Assembly: GCA_035550375.1 (NCBI GenBank)
Contig: DASZPH010000055.1
Location: 26,850-90,849 of the forward strand
DNA: 64,000 nt
Reading direction: 5' to 3'
Source: DASSFG01 sp035550375
Lineage (GTDB): Bacteria > Planctomycetota > Planctomycetia > Pirellulales > JAICIG01
A program made the translations under genes and the position numbers. Shown here in pieces: positions 53,257 through 63,392 of the stretch. Position 1 is the stretch's first letter. Each line of letters begins with the position of its first letter. The notes below the pieces were generated by a model, which had not been told where the DNA came from, made no database searches, and worked only from the letters and a program-made list of their open reading frames with translations.

Positions 53257-53412
53257 CGCGTTTCCCTCGCGCAAGGAGTGGCTTCGTCCAATTTGCCCGC
53301 ATCCGCGGGTTTCCCGGCTAACAAGGGTATCGGCTGTAGCGAATGTGCCGAATAAATCGAGTATGCCCCAACATGCGCCGCGCGTGAGCCGGAAGCATCC
53401 GTGGACCGACTC

Positions 53413-53472
53413 CAACCCGCAGCGTGAGCGGGGTAAGTCGCTTGGGGTCCCTCGTTTACGCTTCGGGCGGGC
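53413..53472. repeat. Degenerate copy of the GAAGCGT-type inverted repeat
   Basis: ACCCGCAGCGTGAGCGGGG on the left pairs imperfectly with CCCTCGTTTACGCTTCGGGC on the right around a 15-base loop. It is the same family as the perfect repeat at 38152-38208, here in the intergenic region before the threonine dehydrogenase-like gene. Confidence 0.6.
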
Positions 53473-53602
53473 GCCGTGGGATGTTCGTGGGCCGGTGAAG
53501 AATCGGGGCAGGGCGCCGGCATATCTAAAGCGCCCAAATATCCGGGTCGGCTTCAGGTAACGCCCGGGGCGGCGTAGCGGACCGGGCCGCGCCTTTTTTC
53601 GA

Positions 53603-54643
53603 CTACCCGTCGTGCCAGGTCAGCACGACCTTGCCCGATTGGCCCGAGAGCATGACGTCGAAACCTTGCTGAAAATCGTCGGCTGAGAAACGGTGCGTGA
53701 TCACCGGGCTGATATCGAGCCCCGACTGCAGCATGACCGTCATCTTGTACCAGGTCTCGTACATCTCGCGGCCGTAGATGCCGCGGATCGTCAGCATATT
53801 GAAGACCACGGTCGTCCAGTCGATGGCCATCTCCTTTTCCGGAATGCCGAGCATGGCGATCTTTCCGCCGTGGCACATGTTCGCCAGCATGTCGCGAAAG
53901 GCGGCGGCATTGCCCGACATCTCCAAGCCGACGTCAAAGCCTTCTTTCATACCGAGCCGCTTCTGCGCCTCGGCAATCGAGTTGGTTCGCACGTCGAGCG
54001 CGAGCGTCGCCCCCATCTTCTTGGCCAGTTCCAGGCGGTAGGGGTTGACGTCGGTGACGACCACGTAACGCGCGCCGGCGTGCCTGACCACGGCGGCCGC
54101 CATGATGCCGATCGGTCCCGCCCCCGTGATGAGCACGTCTTCCCCCAGCACGTCGAACGACAGGGCCGTGTGCACGGCGTTGCCGAACGGGTCGAAGATG
54201 GACTGCACGTCGCGCGGAATCGAGGGGTCGTGGGCCCACACGTTGGTCATCGGTAGCGAAAGATATTCGGCGAAGGCGCCCGGACGATTGACGCCGACGC
54301 CTTTCGTGTCTTTGCACAGGTGGCGCCGGCCGGCCAGGCAGTTGCGGCAGTGCCCGCACACGACGTGCCCTTCGCCGCTGACGATCTCTCCCTCGTGGAA
54401 ATCTTTGACGTTCGAGCCCACGGCCACCACCCGCCCCACGAACTCGTGCCCCACGACCATGGGCACGGGGATGGTTTTCTGGGCCCAGGCGTCCCAGTTG
54501 TAAATGTGGACGTCGGTGCCGCAGATACCGGTGCGCAAGACCTGGATCAGGACGTCGTTGATGCCGACCTCGGGGACGGGGACTTCGTCCATCCACAGGC
54601 CCGGCCTGGCAAGCTTCTTGACCAGCGCTCGCATTGTCTTCAT
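53603..54643 (-). CDS. tdh: L-threonine 3-dehydrogenase-like zinc alcohol dehydrogenase
   Basis: A protein of 346 residues of the medium-chain dehydrogenase family. Zinc ligands and the structural Cys cluster are present (GICGTDVHIYNWDAW, GHEFVGRVVAVG, VCGHCRNCLAGRRHLC). The NAD-binding strand is VLITGAGPIGIMAA, and the C-terminus has RGIYGREMYETWYKM, a segment seen in Tdh. It should oxidise L-threonine to 2-amino-3-ketobutyrate. The ATG at 54643 has AAGGAGC upstream. The KBL partner is not adjacent. Confidence 0.92.
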   Translation of the reverse strand: MKTMRALVKKLARPGLWMDEVPVPEVGINDVLIQVLRTGICGTDVHIYNWDAWAQKTIPVPMVVGHEFVGRVVAVGSNVKDFHEGEIVSGEGHVVCGHCRNCLAGRRHLCKDTKGVGVNRPGAFAEYLSLPMTNVWAHDPSIPRDVQSIFDPFGNAVHTALSFDVLGEDVLITGAGPIGIMAAAVVRHAGARYVVVTDVNPYRLELAKKMGATLALDVRTNSIAEAQKRLGMKEGFDVGLEMSGNAAAFRDMLANMCHGGKIAMLGIPEKEMAIDWTTVVFNMLTIRGIYGREMYETWYKMTVMLQSGLDISPVITHRFSADDFQQGFDVMLSGQSGKVVLTWHDG

Positions 54644-54798
54644 GGCAGCTCCTTTGGCGCGTAATCGTAAGGAACGTGCCGCGAAGTTACAACCGGCCAC
54701 GGAGCCCGGTGGTGGCCCAAGAGCCGGACGAGAAGCCCGCTTCAACTGCGGACGACGCGGGCAAGCTCCGGCCGGATAACCAGCCGCCAGCCGCTTCG

Positions 54799-56832
54799 CT
54801 ACTGGCGTTTGCCGGAAGGGCCGGCGGCCGTCTTGGACCGAGCCGGACGGGACGAGTTGCTGGCGCCCTTACCGTCGAAGTCGGGGTTGTCGGGGGCCAG
54901 CAGCGTTCCTTCGGGCACGGTGATCAGGTCGTTCGCCTGGCGGCCTCGGTGCCCGGACTGCACGACGCCGGTCAAGAAATTCTCGATCCGCGCCTCCTCC
55001 TGCAGCCGGTTGTATTCCTCGGCCATGGCCAGGCGGATCTTCTTATCGCGGATGTCGTCGCGCATAAGGTTTTCGACCTCTTTGAATTTAATGCTGACCG
55101 GCTTCGTCTGCCCCTCGCAGAAGAGGATCACCCATTTATCGCCCACCTGCATGATGCCTGAGACCTCGTTCTTCTTCAGCGAAAACGCCTCTTCCTCCAG
55201 CCTCGGGTCGCTGCCGTGCTTTTGGATGGGGGGAATCTCTCCCTCGTTCACCTTTCCGCCCGGCTCGATCGTGTAGTGCTTGGCCAGGTCGGCGAAGTGC
55301 TCGACGGTCGGATTCTTGCGAGCCATGTCCCACACTTTCTGGGCGTCCCGCTGGTTGGCCAGCACGATGGCCCGGCAACGGACGCGCGGTCCGTAGTTGG
55401 CCTCGAAGCTCTTCTGCAGGTCTTCCTTCGTAACCTCGACGTCCTCGCCCGCCAGCTTACGCAGGCTGACCGAAGGCCAGACGACGTCGTCGCGGTACAG
55501 CTCGAGCGACATCTTCTGGTTTTCGACCACGTCCTTCAGCCAGGCGTCGACATCGGGCTCGTCATTCTTTTTGGTCTTGCCCATCGTGACGGCGGCCCGC
55601 GCTATCTCTTCCTGCATATCTTCTTCGGTGATCTGGATATTTTTCTTCTTCAGCGCCTGCTCCAGCAGGTGCCGGTTGATGAGCCCGTCGAGCATTTCGA
55701 TGCCGTGCCGCTCGATGCACTCTTCCGCCACCTGCCGGATGGTGATCGTCTCGCCGTTGACGATCGCCGCCACCCCTGGCTGCTTCTTGCTCTTGGCGGG
55801 GTCGTTCATCACGTTTTCGATCTTGGCGTTGTCCTGCAACTCCTTGAAGATGGCGTCGGCTTCCAAGCGGAGTTTCTTGTCGCGGATGCTTTCGACCAGC
55901 ACCTTCTCGACCTTCTTACGATCGACCTTCTGTGGATCAAGCCGCGCCTCGCACTTGAGAATCAGGAACTGGTCGCCGACCTCGATCACCTCGGAGATCT
56001 CGTCTTTTTGCAAGGCGAAAGCCGCCTTCTCGATTTCGGGGTCGCCCTGGTGATGGTGGATCGGCTGGATCAGCCCTTTGGCGCTGGCGCTGACCGTGTC
56101 GATCGAATGCTGCTTGGCCAGGTTGCCGAATTCTTCGGGGTTCGCCAGCGCCTTCGTTCGCAGCCTTTCGGCGTCTTGTGCCGTGGCACAGACGATCAGC
56201 CGGGCCTGGACGGCCTCGCCATAGAGGGTGTCCCACGCCTCTTTAAAATCCTTTTCCGTGACCTTCAGCCGGTCGCCCGCCAGTTTCCGCAGGGCCACGG
56301 TCGGCCAGATGATCTCCTTGGAGTATTGTTCGGGCGTGATGTGCCGCTCCTCCCTGAGCATGGCCAGGAGTTGGTCGGTCGGCATGCCGAACCGTTGGGC
56401 CATGCGGTCCATCTCTTCCTTCACTTCCTTGTCCGTCACCGCGATGTTGCGGCGTAGGCACTCGGAGGAAATCAACCGCTTGTTGACGATGCTCTCCAGC
56501 ACGTCAGAGCCAAAGTGCCGCAGACATTCGCGAGCCAGCTCGGGCCGTTCGATTTTTTGGCCGTTGACCGTCGCCATCACCACCATCTGTTGTGTTGGCA
56601 GCATCTCCTCGGGCGGGGCGCCTTGGTGGTCCGGCTTCGAGGTCTTTTCGGTCTTTTTAGCCGTGCTTTTGGCGGCGAGACGCATAAGGGGGAACTCGGC
56701 CTGCGCCGAGGGCGTTTGCCAGGCGTAGCGAATAACGAGGGCGAGGCCAATGGTGGCGGCCGCGCCGGCCAGCGACAGAAGCCGTAAACGAAGCTTGCGG
56801 CCGGGTCCATCGGCTGCTGCGGAGCGAGTCAT
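54799..56832 (-). CDS. SurA-like peptidyl-prolyl isomerase, duplicated
   Basis: A protein of 677 residues with one transmembrane or signal segment (LLSLAGAAATIGLALVIRYA). Two SurA-like units follow. The first has VNGQKIERPELARECLRHFG, VLESIVNKRLIS and a PpiC-like core with SIDTVSASAKGLIQPIHHHQ and AFALQKDEISEVIEVGDQFL. The second has VNGETITIRQVAEECIERHG, GKVNEGEIPPIQKHGSDPRL and AFSLKKNEVSGIMQVGDKWV. It probably acts as a periplasmic chaperone for outer-membrane proteins. The C-terminus is basic and disordered. Confidence 0.85.
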   Translation of the reverse strand: MTRSAAADGPGRKLRLRLLSLAGAAATIGLALVIRYAWQTPSAQAEFPLMRLAAKSTAKKTEKTSKPDHQGAPPEEMLPTQQMVVMATVNGQKIERPELARECLRHFGSDVLESIVNKRLISSECLRRNIAVTDKEVKEEMDRMAQRFGMPTDQLLAMLREERHITPEQYSKEIIWPTVALRKLAGDRLKVTEKDFKEAWDTLYGEAVQARLIVCATAQDAERLRTKALANPEEFGNLAKQHSIDTVSASAKGLIQPIHHHQGDPEIEKAAFALQKDEISEVIEVGDQFLILKCEARLDPQKVDRKKVEKVLVESIRDKKLRLEADAIFKELQDNAKIENVMNDPAKSKKQPGVAAIVNGETITIRQVAEECIERHGIEMLDGLINRHLLEQALKKKNIQITEEDMQEEIARAAVTMGKTKKNDEPDVDAWLKDVVENQKMSLELYRDDVVWPSVSLRKLAGEDVEVTKEDLQKSFEANYGPRVRCRAIVLANQRDAQKVWDMARKNPTVEHFADLAKHYTIEPGGKVNEGEIPPIQKHGSDPRLEEEAFSLKKNEVSGIMQVGDKWVILFCEGQTKPVSIKFKEVENLMRDDIRDKKIRLAMAEEYNRLQEEARIENFLTGVVQSGHRGRQANDLITVPEGTLLAPDNPDFDGKGASNSSRPARSKTAAGPSGKRQ

Positions 56833-56992
56833 GGCGGTTTCTCCCTAAACCTGTGGGCCAACGAGATTCGGCTCAGCCGGGCTTCCTGCCTCGGCAACAA
56901 TTACGGCGCACGATACGCCTTTGGGGCGGGGAGTATAGGAAGGGTGTTCAGGACCGTCAAGGCGAGCGGCGCACGACCCGAAGCTCAATCAG

Positions 56993-57030
56993 GAAAACAC
57001 GAAAGAACGAAGGCACCGTTTCGTGTTTTC
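56993..57030. terminator. 12-bp AT-rich inverted repeat after ettA
   Basis: GAAAACACGAAA at 56993-57004 is the perfect reverse complement of TTTCGTGTTTTC at 57019-57030. On the minus strand it lies about 30 bases past the ettA stop and the distal arm is T-rich, so it could terminate that transcript. No further T-tract follows, so the role is uncertain. Confidence 0.4.
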
Positions 57031-57058
57031 GTCCGTTCCCGACGACGCCCTGCGCCCG

Positions 57059-58732
<1,674 letters not shown>

Positions 58733-58836
58733 TCGCACATTTTAGAGACGCACGCGCGACTTGCGAAGGGCTGCTGGCCTGTCGACAGAATCGCAGATAC
58801 GATAGAAGTTCGGTGAAACGTTGGACAAGGTGAGCT

Positions 58837-59409
58837 ATGCTCCGCAGCGCAGAATTCGAGCCGTCCCCTTACGGCGAAGGGCGATTGGAGGCCGGTGATC
58901 ATCTCGACCAGTCGACGTTCCACCGGCTTTACCTCGCCACGCCGGGGGTCGGGTCGCTCGACAACGCGACGGTTTTGCTCCCCCCCGACAGCGAGCCCCA
59001 GCCGGACGGCACGCTGATCATCAAACCGGATCACGGCGGGCGAACGCGGCTCGAGGACGGATATCTGGCGGGCGCGCCGGAATTGGTGGTCGAGATCGCC
59101 TCCAGCAGCGTCTCCTACGATCTTCATAGCAAGTACCGCTTGTATGAAAGGGTCGGCGTGCAGGAATACGTCGTGGCCGTCCTCGGTGAGAAGCAGGCTC
59201 GCTGGTTTGTCGCCGAAAAAGGAAAGTTCGTTTCGATGGCGGCCGATGCGGACGGCATCTTTCGTTCGCGAGTTTTTCCCGGCTTATGGCTCGACGCGGC
59301 CGCGCTCTGGTCGGACGACGACGCGAAGCTCTTGCAGGCCGTTCAGCAGGGTATCGCGTCTCCCGAACACAGGGTCTTCGTGGACAAACTTCAATCGCAA
59401 CGCGGCTGA
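58837..59409 (+). CDS. Uma2-family endonuclease-like protein, internally deleted
   Basis: A protein of 190 residues. The second half is a good Uma2 match (ATVLLPPDSEPQPDG, GAPELVVEIASSSVSYDLHS, KYRLYERVGVQEYVVAVLGE, FPGLWLDAAALW). The N-terminus (LEAGDHLDQSTFHRLY) is also Uma2-like, but it joins LATPGVGS directly. About 45 residues normally present between these points, including the first acidic/Gly motif and several catalytic-domain strands, are missing. The reading frame is kept. It is probably inactive or a remnant. Confidence 0.75.
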   Translation: MLRSAEFEPSPYGEGRLEAGDHLDQSTFHRLYLATPGVGSLDNATVLLPPDSEPQPDGTLIIKPDHGGRTRLEDGYLAGAPELVVEIASSSVSYDLHSKYRLYERVGVQEYVVAVLGEKQARWFVAEKGKFVSMAADADGIFRSRVFPGLWLDAAALWSDDDAKLLQAVQQGIASPEHRVFVDKLQSQRG

Positions 59410-59434
59410 GGCACGGCCGAATCAGGGAGGCATT

Positions 59435-60490
59435 TTGGCCCGCCAACCGATCCTGAACAACGACGACAGCGACGACGCGGAGCGCAGGCCGGTCGGCCCG
59501 GCGTCCGAGCCCGACGACGATCGCGAGCTGCGGCCGCAGCGGATGCGCGACATGATCGGCCAGCGCGAGGTCTTCGCCCGCATCGAGATCGCGCTCGACG
59601 CCGCCCGCAAGCGGAAGGAGACGCTGGGGCACATCCTCTTCGACGGCCCGCCCGGCCTGGGCAAGACGACCTTCGCCACCGTGATTCCTCGCGAGCTGGG
59701 CGTGACGCTGCAGATCGCCAGCGGCGCGGCGATGGCGGCCCCCAAAGACCTCATTCCCTACCTCACCAACGCCGAAGAAGGCTCGGTGTTGTTCATCGAC
59801 GAGATCCACCGCCTGCCGAAGGCGGTCGAAGAGTTTTTGTACCCGGCGATGGAAGATTTTCGCATCGACATCACGCTGGGCGAAGGGGTGAACGCCCGCA
59901 CGATCAACATGTCGCTGCGTCCCTTCACGCTGATCGGCGCGACGACGCGCACGGGGCTACTCTCGGCCCCGCTGCGGGATCGCTTCGTGATGCGCGAGCA
60001 CCTCGACTTTTACACGGTCGAAGAGCTGGCCCAGATCGTGCGCCGCAACGCGGGCAAGCTGGGCTGCCGCATCGAGACGACCGCCGCGGCCGAGATTGCC
60101 TCACGCAGCCGCGGCACGCCCCGCCTGGCGAACAACCGCCTGCGCTGGGTGCGCGACTACGCCACCAGCAAGGCCGACGGCCACATCACGCTCTCGCTGG
60201 CAAGGGCGGCGCTTCAGATGCAGGGAATCGACGACAGGGGGCTGGACGGCCAGGACCGTCGCTATCTCGAGACGGTGGTGCGCGTCTTCCACGGCGGCCC
60301 GGTTGGGGTGGAGGCGGTCGCCCACACAATGAACCTGGCGCCCGACACGCTGGTCGACGAGGTCGAGCCCTATCTCTTGCGCAGCAGCCTGATCGTGCGC
60401 ACTCCCCGCGGACGCAAAGCGACCCCCGCCGCCTACGAGCACCTCGGCCTCGAACCGGGCGACGCCGACGCGCAGGGTCGATTATTCTGA
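59435..60490 (+). CDS. ruvB: Holliday junction branch migration helicase RuvB
   Basis: A protein of 351 residues with a TTG start preceded by GGGAGG. Walker A is GPPGLGKTTFATVI, Walker B VLFIDEIHRLPKAVEEFLYP, then the sensor strand FTLIGATTRTGLLSAPLRDR and the Arg finger. The C-terminal winged-helix domain has GLDGQDRRYLETVVRVFHGG and LLRSSLIVRTPRGRKATPAA. It moves Holliday junctions with RuvA. ruvA and ruvC are not nearby, which is common. It follows the Uma2-like gene by 25 bases. Confidence 0.97.
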   Translation: MARQPILNNDDSDDAERRPVGPASEPDDDRELRPQRMRDMIGQREVFARIEIALDAARKRKETLGHILFDGPPGLGKTTFATVIPRELGVTLQIASGAAMAAPKDLIPYLTNAEEGSVLFIDEIHRLPKAVEEFLYPAMEDFRIDITLGEGVNARTINMSLRPFTLIGATTRTGLLSAPLRDRFVMREHLDFYTVEELAQIVRRNAGKLGCRIETTAAAEIASRSRGTPRLANNRLRWVRDYATSKADGHITLSLARAALQMQGIDDRGLDGQDRRYLETVVRVFHGGPVGVEAVAHTMNLAPDTLVDEVEPYLLRSSLIVRTPRGRKATPAAYEHLGLEPGDADAQGRLF

Positions 60491-60631
60491 CGCCCCCGTG
60501 GCAGCGGGCATACGACGTGCGCCGTCGCCTTTTGGGCGTCGTTAGCCAGCCGGATTATTCACTCGCCCACAGTGGGGCCGCCCGCAGCGGTCTCTAGCGC
60601 GACGCAGGACCCGCTCCCTTCGACCCACTCT

Positions 60632-61348
60632 TCATTGGGTACCAGCGAAAACCCGCCGGTCCGTGGCGATGAACCAGTCGCGATCCGTTGTAAACGTGAC
60701 GACCCGGAACGTCTCCCCACGCTCGTAAGTCTCTCTGATCTGCTGACCCAAGCCGTCGGGAACTCCCTCCATGAAGGTCCGCTTGTCCGTAGCGATGCAC
60801 CAGCCACCGTTCGTGGTAAACGTGACGACCCGGAACGTTTCTCCGCGCTCGACCGCTTCCCTGACCTGCTGACCCAAGCCGTCGGGAACTCCCTCCATGA
60901 AGGTCCGCTTGTCCGTGGCGATGAACCAGCCACCGTTCGTGGTAAACGTGACGACCCGGAACGTCTCGCCACGCTCGACCGCTTCCCTGACCTGCTGACC
61001 CAAGCCATCGGGAACTCCGCCCATGAAGGCCCGCTTGTCCGTGGCGATGAACCAGCGGCCATCCGTCGTAAACGTGACGACCCGGAACGTCTCCCCTTGG
61101 TCGACGGCCTCCCTGACCTGTTGACCCAAACCGTCGGGAACTCCGCCCATGAAGGTCCGCTTGTCCGTGGCGATGAACCAGCGGCCATCCGTGGTAAAAG
61201 TCACGACCCGGAACGTCTCGCCACGGTCGTAAGCTTCTCTGATGTGCTGACTAAGGCCCTCCGGAATGGCCGAAAACGCGAAAGGTTGGTCGAGCAGGAA
61301 CGCCAGAGCGCAAAGGACAAGCGCGCATGCATGTTGTCGAATGGTCAC
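60632..61348 (-). CDS. Secreted protein of five 42-residue tandem repeats
   Basis: A protein of 238 residues. A signal peptide (HACALVLCALAFLLDQPFA) precedes five copies of a unit with core GETFRVVTFTT, then WFIATDKR and PDGLGQQ. The units are 42 residues (126 bp) each and the middle copies are almost identical at DNA level, which indicates recent amplification. The unit is a beta-hairpin-like pattern rich in Thr and Arg. The family was not recognised. An opposite-strand frame covers the same DNA but has no signal peptide or start signal. Confidence 0.75.
   Translation of the reverse strand: MTIRQHACALVLCALAFLLDQPFAFSAIPEGLSQHIREAYDRGETFRVVTFTTDGRWFIATDKRTFMGGVPDGLGQQVREAVDQGETFRVVTFTTDGRWFIATDKRAFMGGVPDGLGQQVREAVERGETFRVVTFTTNGGWFIATDKRTFMEGVPDGLGQQVREAVERGETFRVVTFTTNGGWCIATDKRTFMEGVPDGLGQQIRETYERGETFRVVTFTTDRDWFIATDRRVFAGTQ
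60655..61290. repeat. 126-bp tandem repeats, five units
   Basis: The word GCTTGTCC recurs at 60781, 60907, 61033 and 61159, exactly 126 bases apart. Units differ by a few bases. No spacer-like unique sequence separates them, so this is a coding tandem repeat and not a CRISPR array. Confidence 0.85.
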
Positions 61349-61959
61349 TTCCTTTTCTCCTAATCATCACAGGGCGAACAACCAAGCCAACCGGCAGCGT
61401 AGCTTGGCAGCCTCGGAATCACTGTTCAATCAACTTTCAATCACCCTTCGATCACCTTTTTAGAAAGGTGCCGGTGGTCGAGCTCTTCTACTGGAGGAAC
61501 AAAAGGTGGCTGGAACGTGTCTGGAACTTTTTTCGAGGCCGAATAAACCATTCCCTCTCCCTTTGGGAGAGGGTTAGGGTGAGGGCGGGTTGCCCACCAA
61601 TTCGGTCAATCGCGCGCAAGCGTCGCACTGGTCGTGGCATTCCGCGAATCTATCCGGTGGCCCGGAGCCCTCAATTAAATAGTTCTGACCGTCTGACCCC
61701 TTTTACGCCCCCGGGATACTCGGGAAACCCATCGAAGGCTGCGCTGCCCAGATCGTCCGTCATCACCAAGTCGAAGTTCCGGGAAGCGGACGATTCCGAA
61801 CCTCCCTGGGGCTGGGATTGCGACGAGCGGATTGATCGCGGTACGAATTACGCGTCCATGCGCGAATTTGTCGAAAAGCGTTAAGGCTATGCCGTGGGAA
61901 GGGGCATCAGGTGCTGCGGTCCTTGCAGGCCACCTGCGCTTACCCCATGCTTGACTGGG
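61349..61959. other. Intergenic region with a palindromic repeat
   Basis: About 610 bases between the repeat-protein gene and the leucine-rich repeat gene. It contains the repeat at 61553-61585 and short phrases common in planctomycete intergenic DNA (GACCCCTTTTA). Frames through it show no protein-like pattern. Confidence 0.5.
61553..61585. repeat. Dispersed palindromic repeat
   Basis: CCCTCTCCCTTTGGGAGAGG and the following GTTAGGGTGAGGG form the inverse copy of the element inside gspH (38807-38842). The hairpin core is CCCTCTCCC/GGGAGAGGG. Confidence 0.8.
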
Positions 61960-62997
61960 ATGGGCAACTTGAAACGCCAATTCTTGCAGTTCTCGCTCCG
62001 CACGGGCCTTCTGGTCGTGACCCTGGTTTGCATCACCCTGAGCCTCTGGGTCGTGCCGGCCGAGCGGCAGCGGCGGGCTGTGGCGGCGATCGAGGCGTTG
62101 GGTGGACACGTGCGCTACGTGAAGCCTGCGGTGAAGAAGGCGTTCCTTCGGCGCTGGCTGCCAGCGGATTACTTTGATGGGATCGAACGTGCTGATCTCG
62201 GCCACACCGAGATCAGGGACGCGGGGCTGGCCCATCTAAAGGAAATGTCGGGCCTGCAAACGCTTGTTCTCAACAACACCCAGGTCACGGATGCGGGACT
62301 AGCCCATTTGCAAGGGCTGACGGGCCTGCAAACGCTTTCGCTTGACGGCACTGAAGTCACAGACGTGGGAGTGGCCGATCTGCAAGGATTGACGGGCCTG
62401 CAAGCACTTTCGCTTGACGACATTCAGATTACGGATGCCGGGCTGGTCCATCTGCAAGGGCTGACGGGGCTTCAAGTTCTTTGGCTATCAAACACTCAGG
62501 TCACGGATGCTGGCTTGGCTCACCTGCAAAGACTGACGAGCCTGCAAACACTTGTTCTCACCAACACTCAGGTCACGGATGCGGGGGTGGCTCACCTGCA
62601 AGGACTGACGGGCCTGCAAGCTCTTCTGCTTGATGGCACTCAGGTCACGGATGCGGGGGTGGCCCGACTGCAAGGGCTGACGGGCCTCAAGACGCTTTCG
62701 CTTGACGACACTCAGATCACGGATGCTGGCCTGGCTCACCTGCAAGGATTGACGGGCCTGCAAGCCCTTCTCCTTGATGGCACTCAGGTCACGGATGCGG
62801 GGGTGGCTTGCCTCCAAAGGCTGACGAGTCTGCAAGATCTTTATCTCATCAACACGCAGGTCACGAACACCGGGCTGGCCCATTTGCAGGCGCTAACCAG
62901 CCTGCAACACCTTTGGCTCAACGGCACTCAGGTCACGGACGTCGGGCTAGCGCAACTAAGGAAGGCTTTGCCGAACTGCATCATTGATGGACCGTGA
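61960..62997 (+). CDS. Leucine-rich repeat protein with N-terminal membrane helix
   Basis: A protein of 345 residues. The N-terminus (RQFLQFSLRTGLLVVTLVCI) is a planctomycete-type membrane anchor. After a linker (AAIEALGGHVRYVKPAVKK) come about ten 24-residue repeats with consensus LTGLQTLSLDGTQVTDAGLA-HLQG. The DNA repeats in 72-base units with high identity. The solenoid should bind a protein partner at the membrane or in the periplasm. The frame is open upstream to 61894 but the opening with MGNLKRQFLQ is preferred. Confidence 0.85.
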   Translation: MGNLKRQFLQFSLRTGLLVVTLVCITLSLWVVPAERQRRAVAAIEALGGHVRYVKPAVKKAFLRRWLPADYFDGIERADLGHTEIRDAGLAHLKEMSGLQTLVLNNTQVTDAGLAHLQGLTGLQTLSLDGTEVTDVGVADLQGLTGLQALSLDDIQITDAGLVHLQGLTGLQVLWLSNTQVTDAGLAHLQRLTSLQTLVLTNTQVTDAGVAHLQGLTGLQALLLDGTQVTDAGVARLQGLTGLKTLSLDDTQITDAGLAHLQGLTGLQALLLDGTQVTDAGVACLQRLTSLQDLYLINTQVTNTGLAHLQALTSLQHLWLNGTQVTDVGLAQLRKALPNCIIDGP

Positions 62998-63392
62998 CCA
63001 GTTCTCGAACTCTCTGCCGAAGCTATGCGACTGGACGGCGGAGAAAGTTGGCGGTTGGGTCTGACCCCGATGGTGCAGCTTCGGGAGGAAAAACGTGGCA
63101 GGAACCTTTTCTAGGCCCGTGCATTCTTAATCCTCCGCTCTGGCCACCAGGCGCGCGGCGAACCGGATTGGCGAGAATGTCATCGTCTCCGGATCAACGA
63201 TTCGCATTCGGCCAACGTACGCTTCGGTCTCGGGCGGTGCAAGAAGGCGATGGGTTATCGATGCTCCGTGCACGCGCTTCGGAAACGTCGGGGCGTTGCC
63301 GCCCGCCGAGAGCAAAATATGGCTTGCCTGGAAAACTTCTTCAGGTATGCAAAGGAGCAGTCAGGACAAGGTGACGAGATAGGAGGCCGAGA
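62998..63392. other. Intergenic region without supported gene
   Basis: About 395 bases. A 62-codon minus-strand frame at 63127-63315 has no ribosome-binding site and no recognised family, and was not accepted. No RNA gene or repeat was identified. Confidence 0.4.

Noticed and set aside
60655..61290. Possible CRISPR-like array
   Set aside because: The units abut without unique spacers and code for protein; no cas genes were seen.
60572..61363. Plus-strand frame of 263 codons over the 126-bp repeats
   Set aside because: Because the unit length is a multiple of three, several frames repeat. Only the minus-strand frame has a signal peptide and hydrophobic/Thr beta pattern.
61327..61884. Plus-strand frame of 185 codons
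   Set aside because: It runs through a dispersed palindromic repeat and common intergenic phrases, has no start signal and no domain-like pattern.
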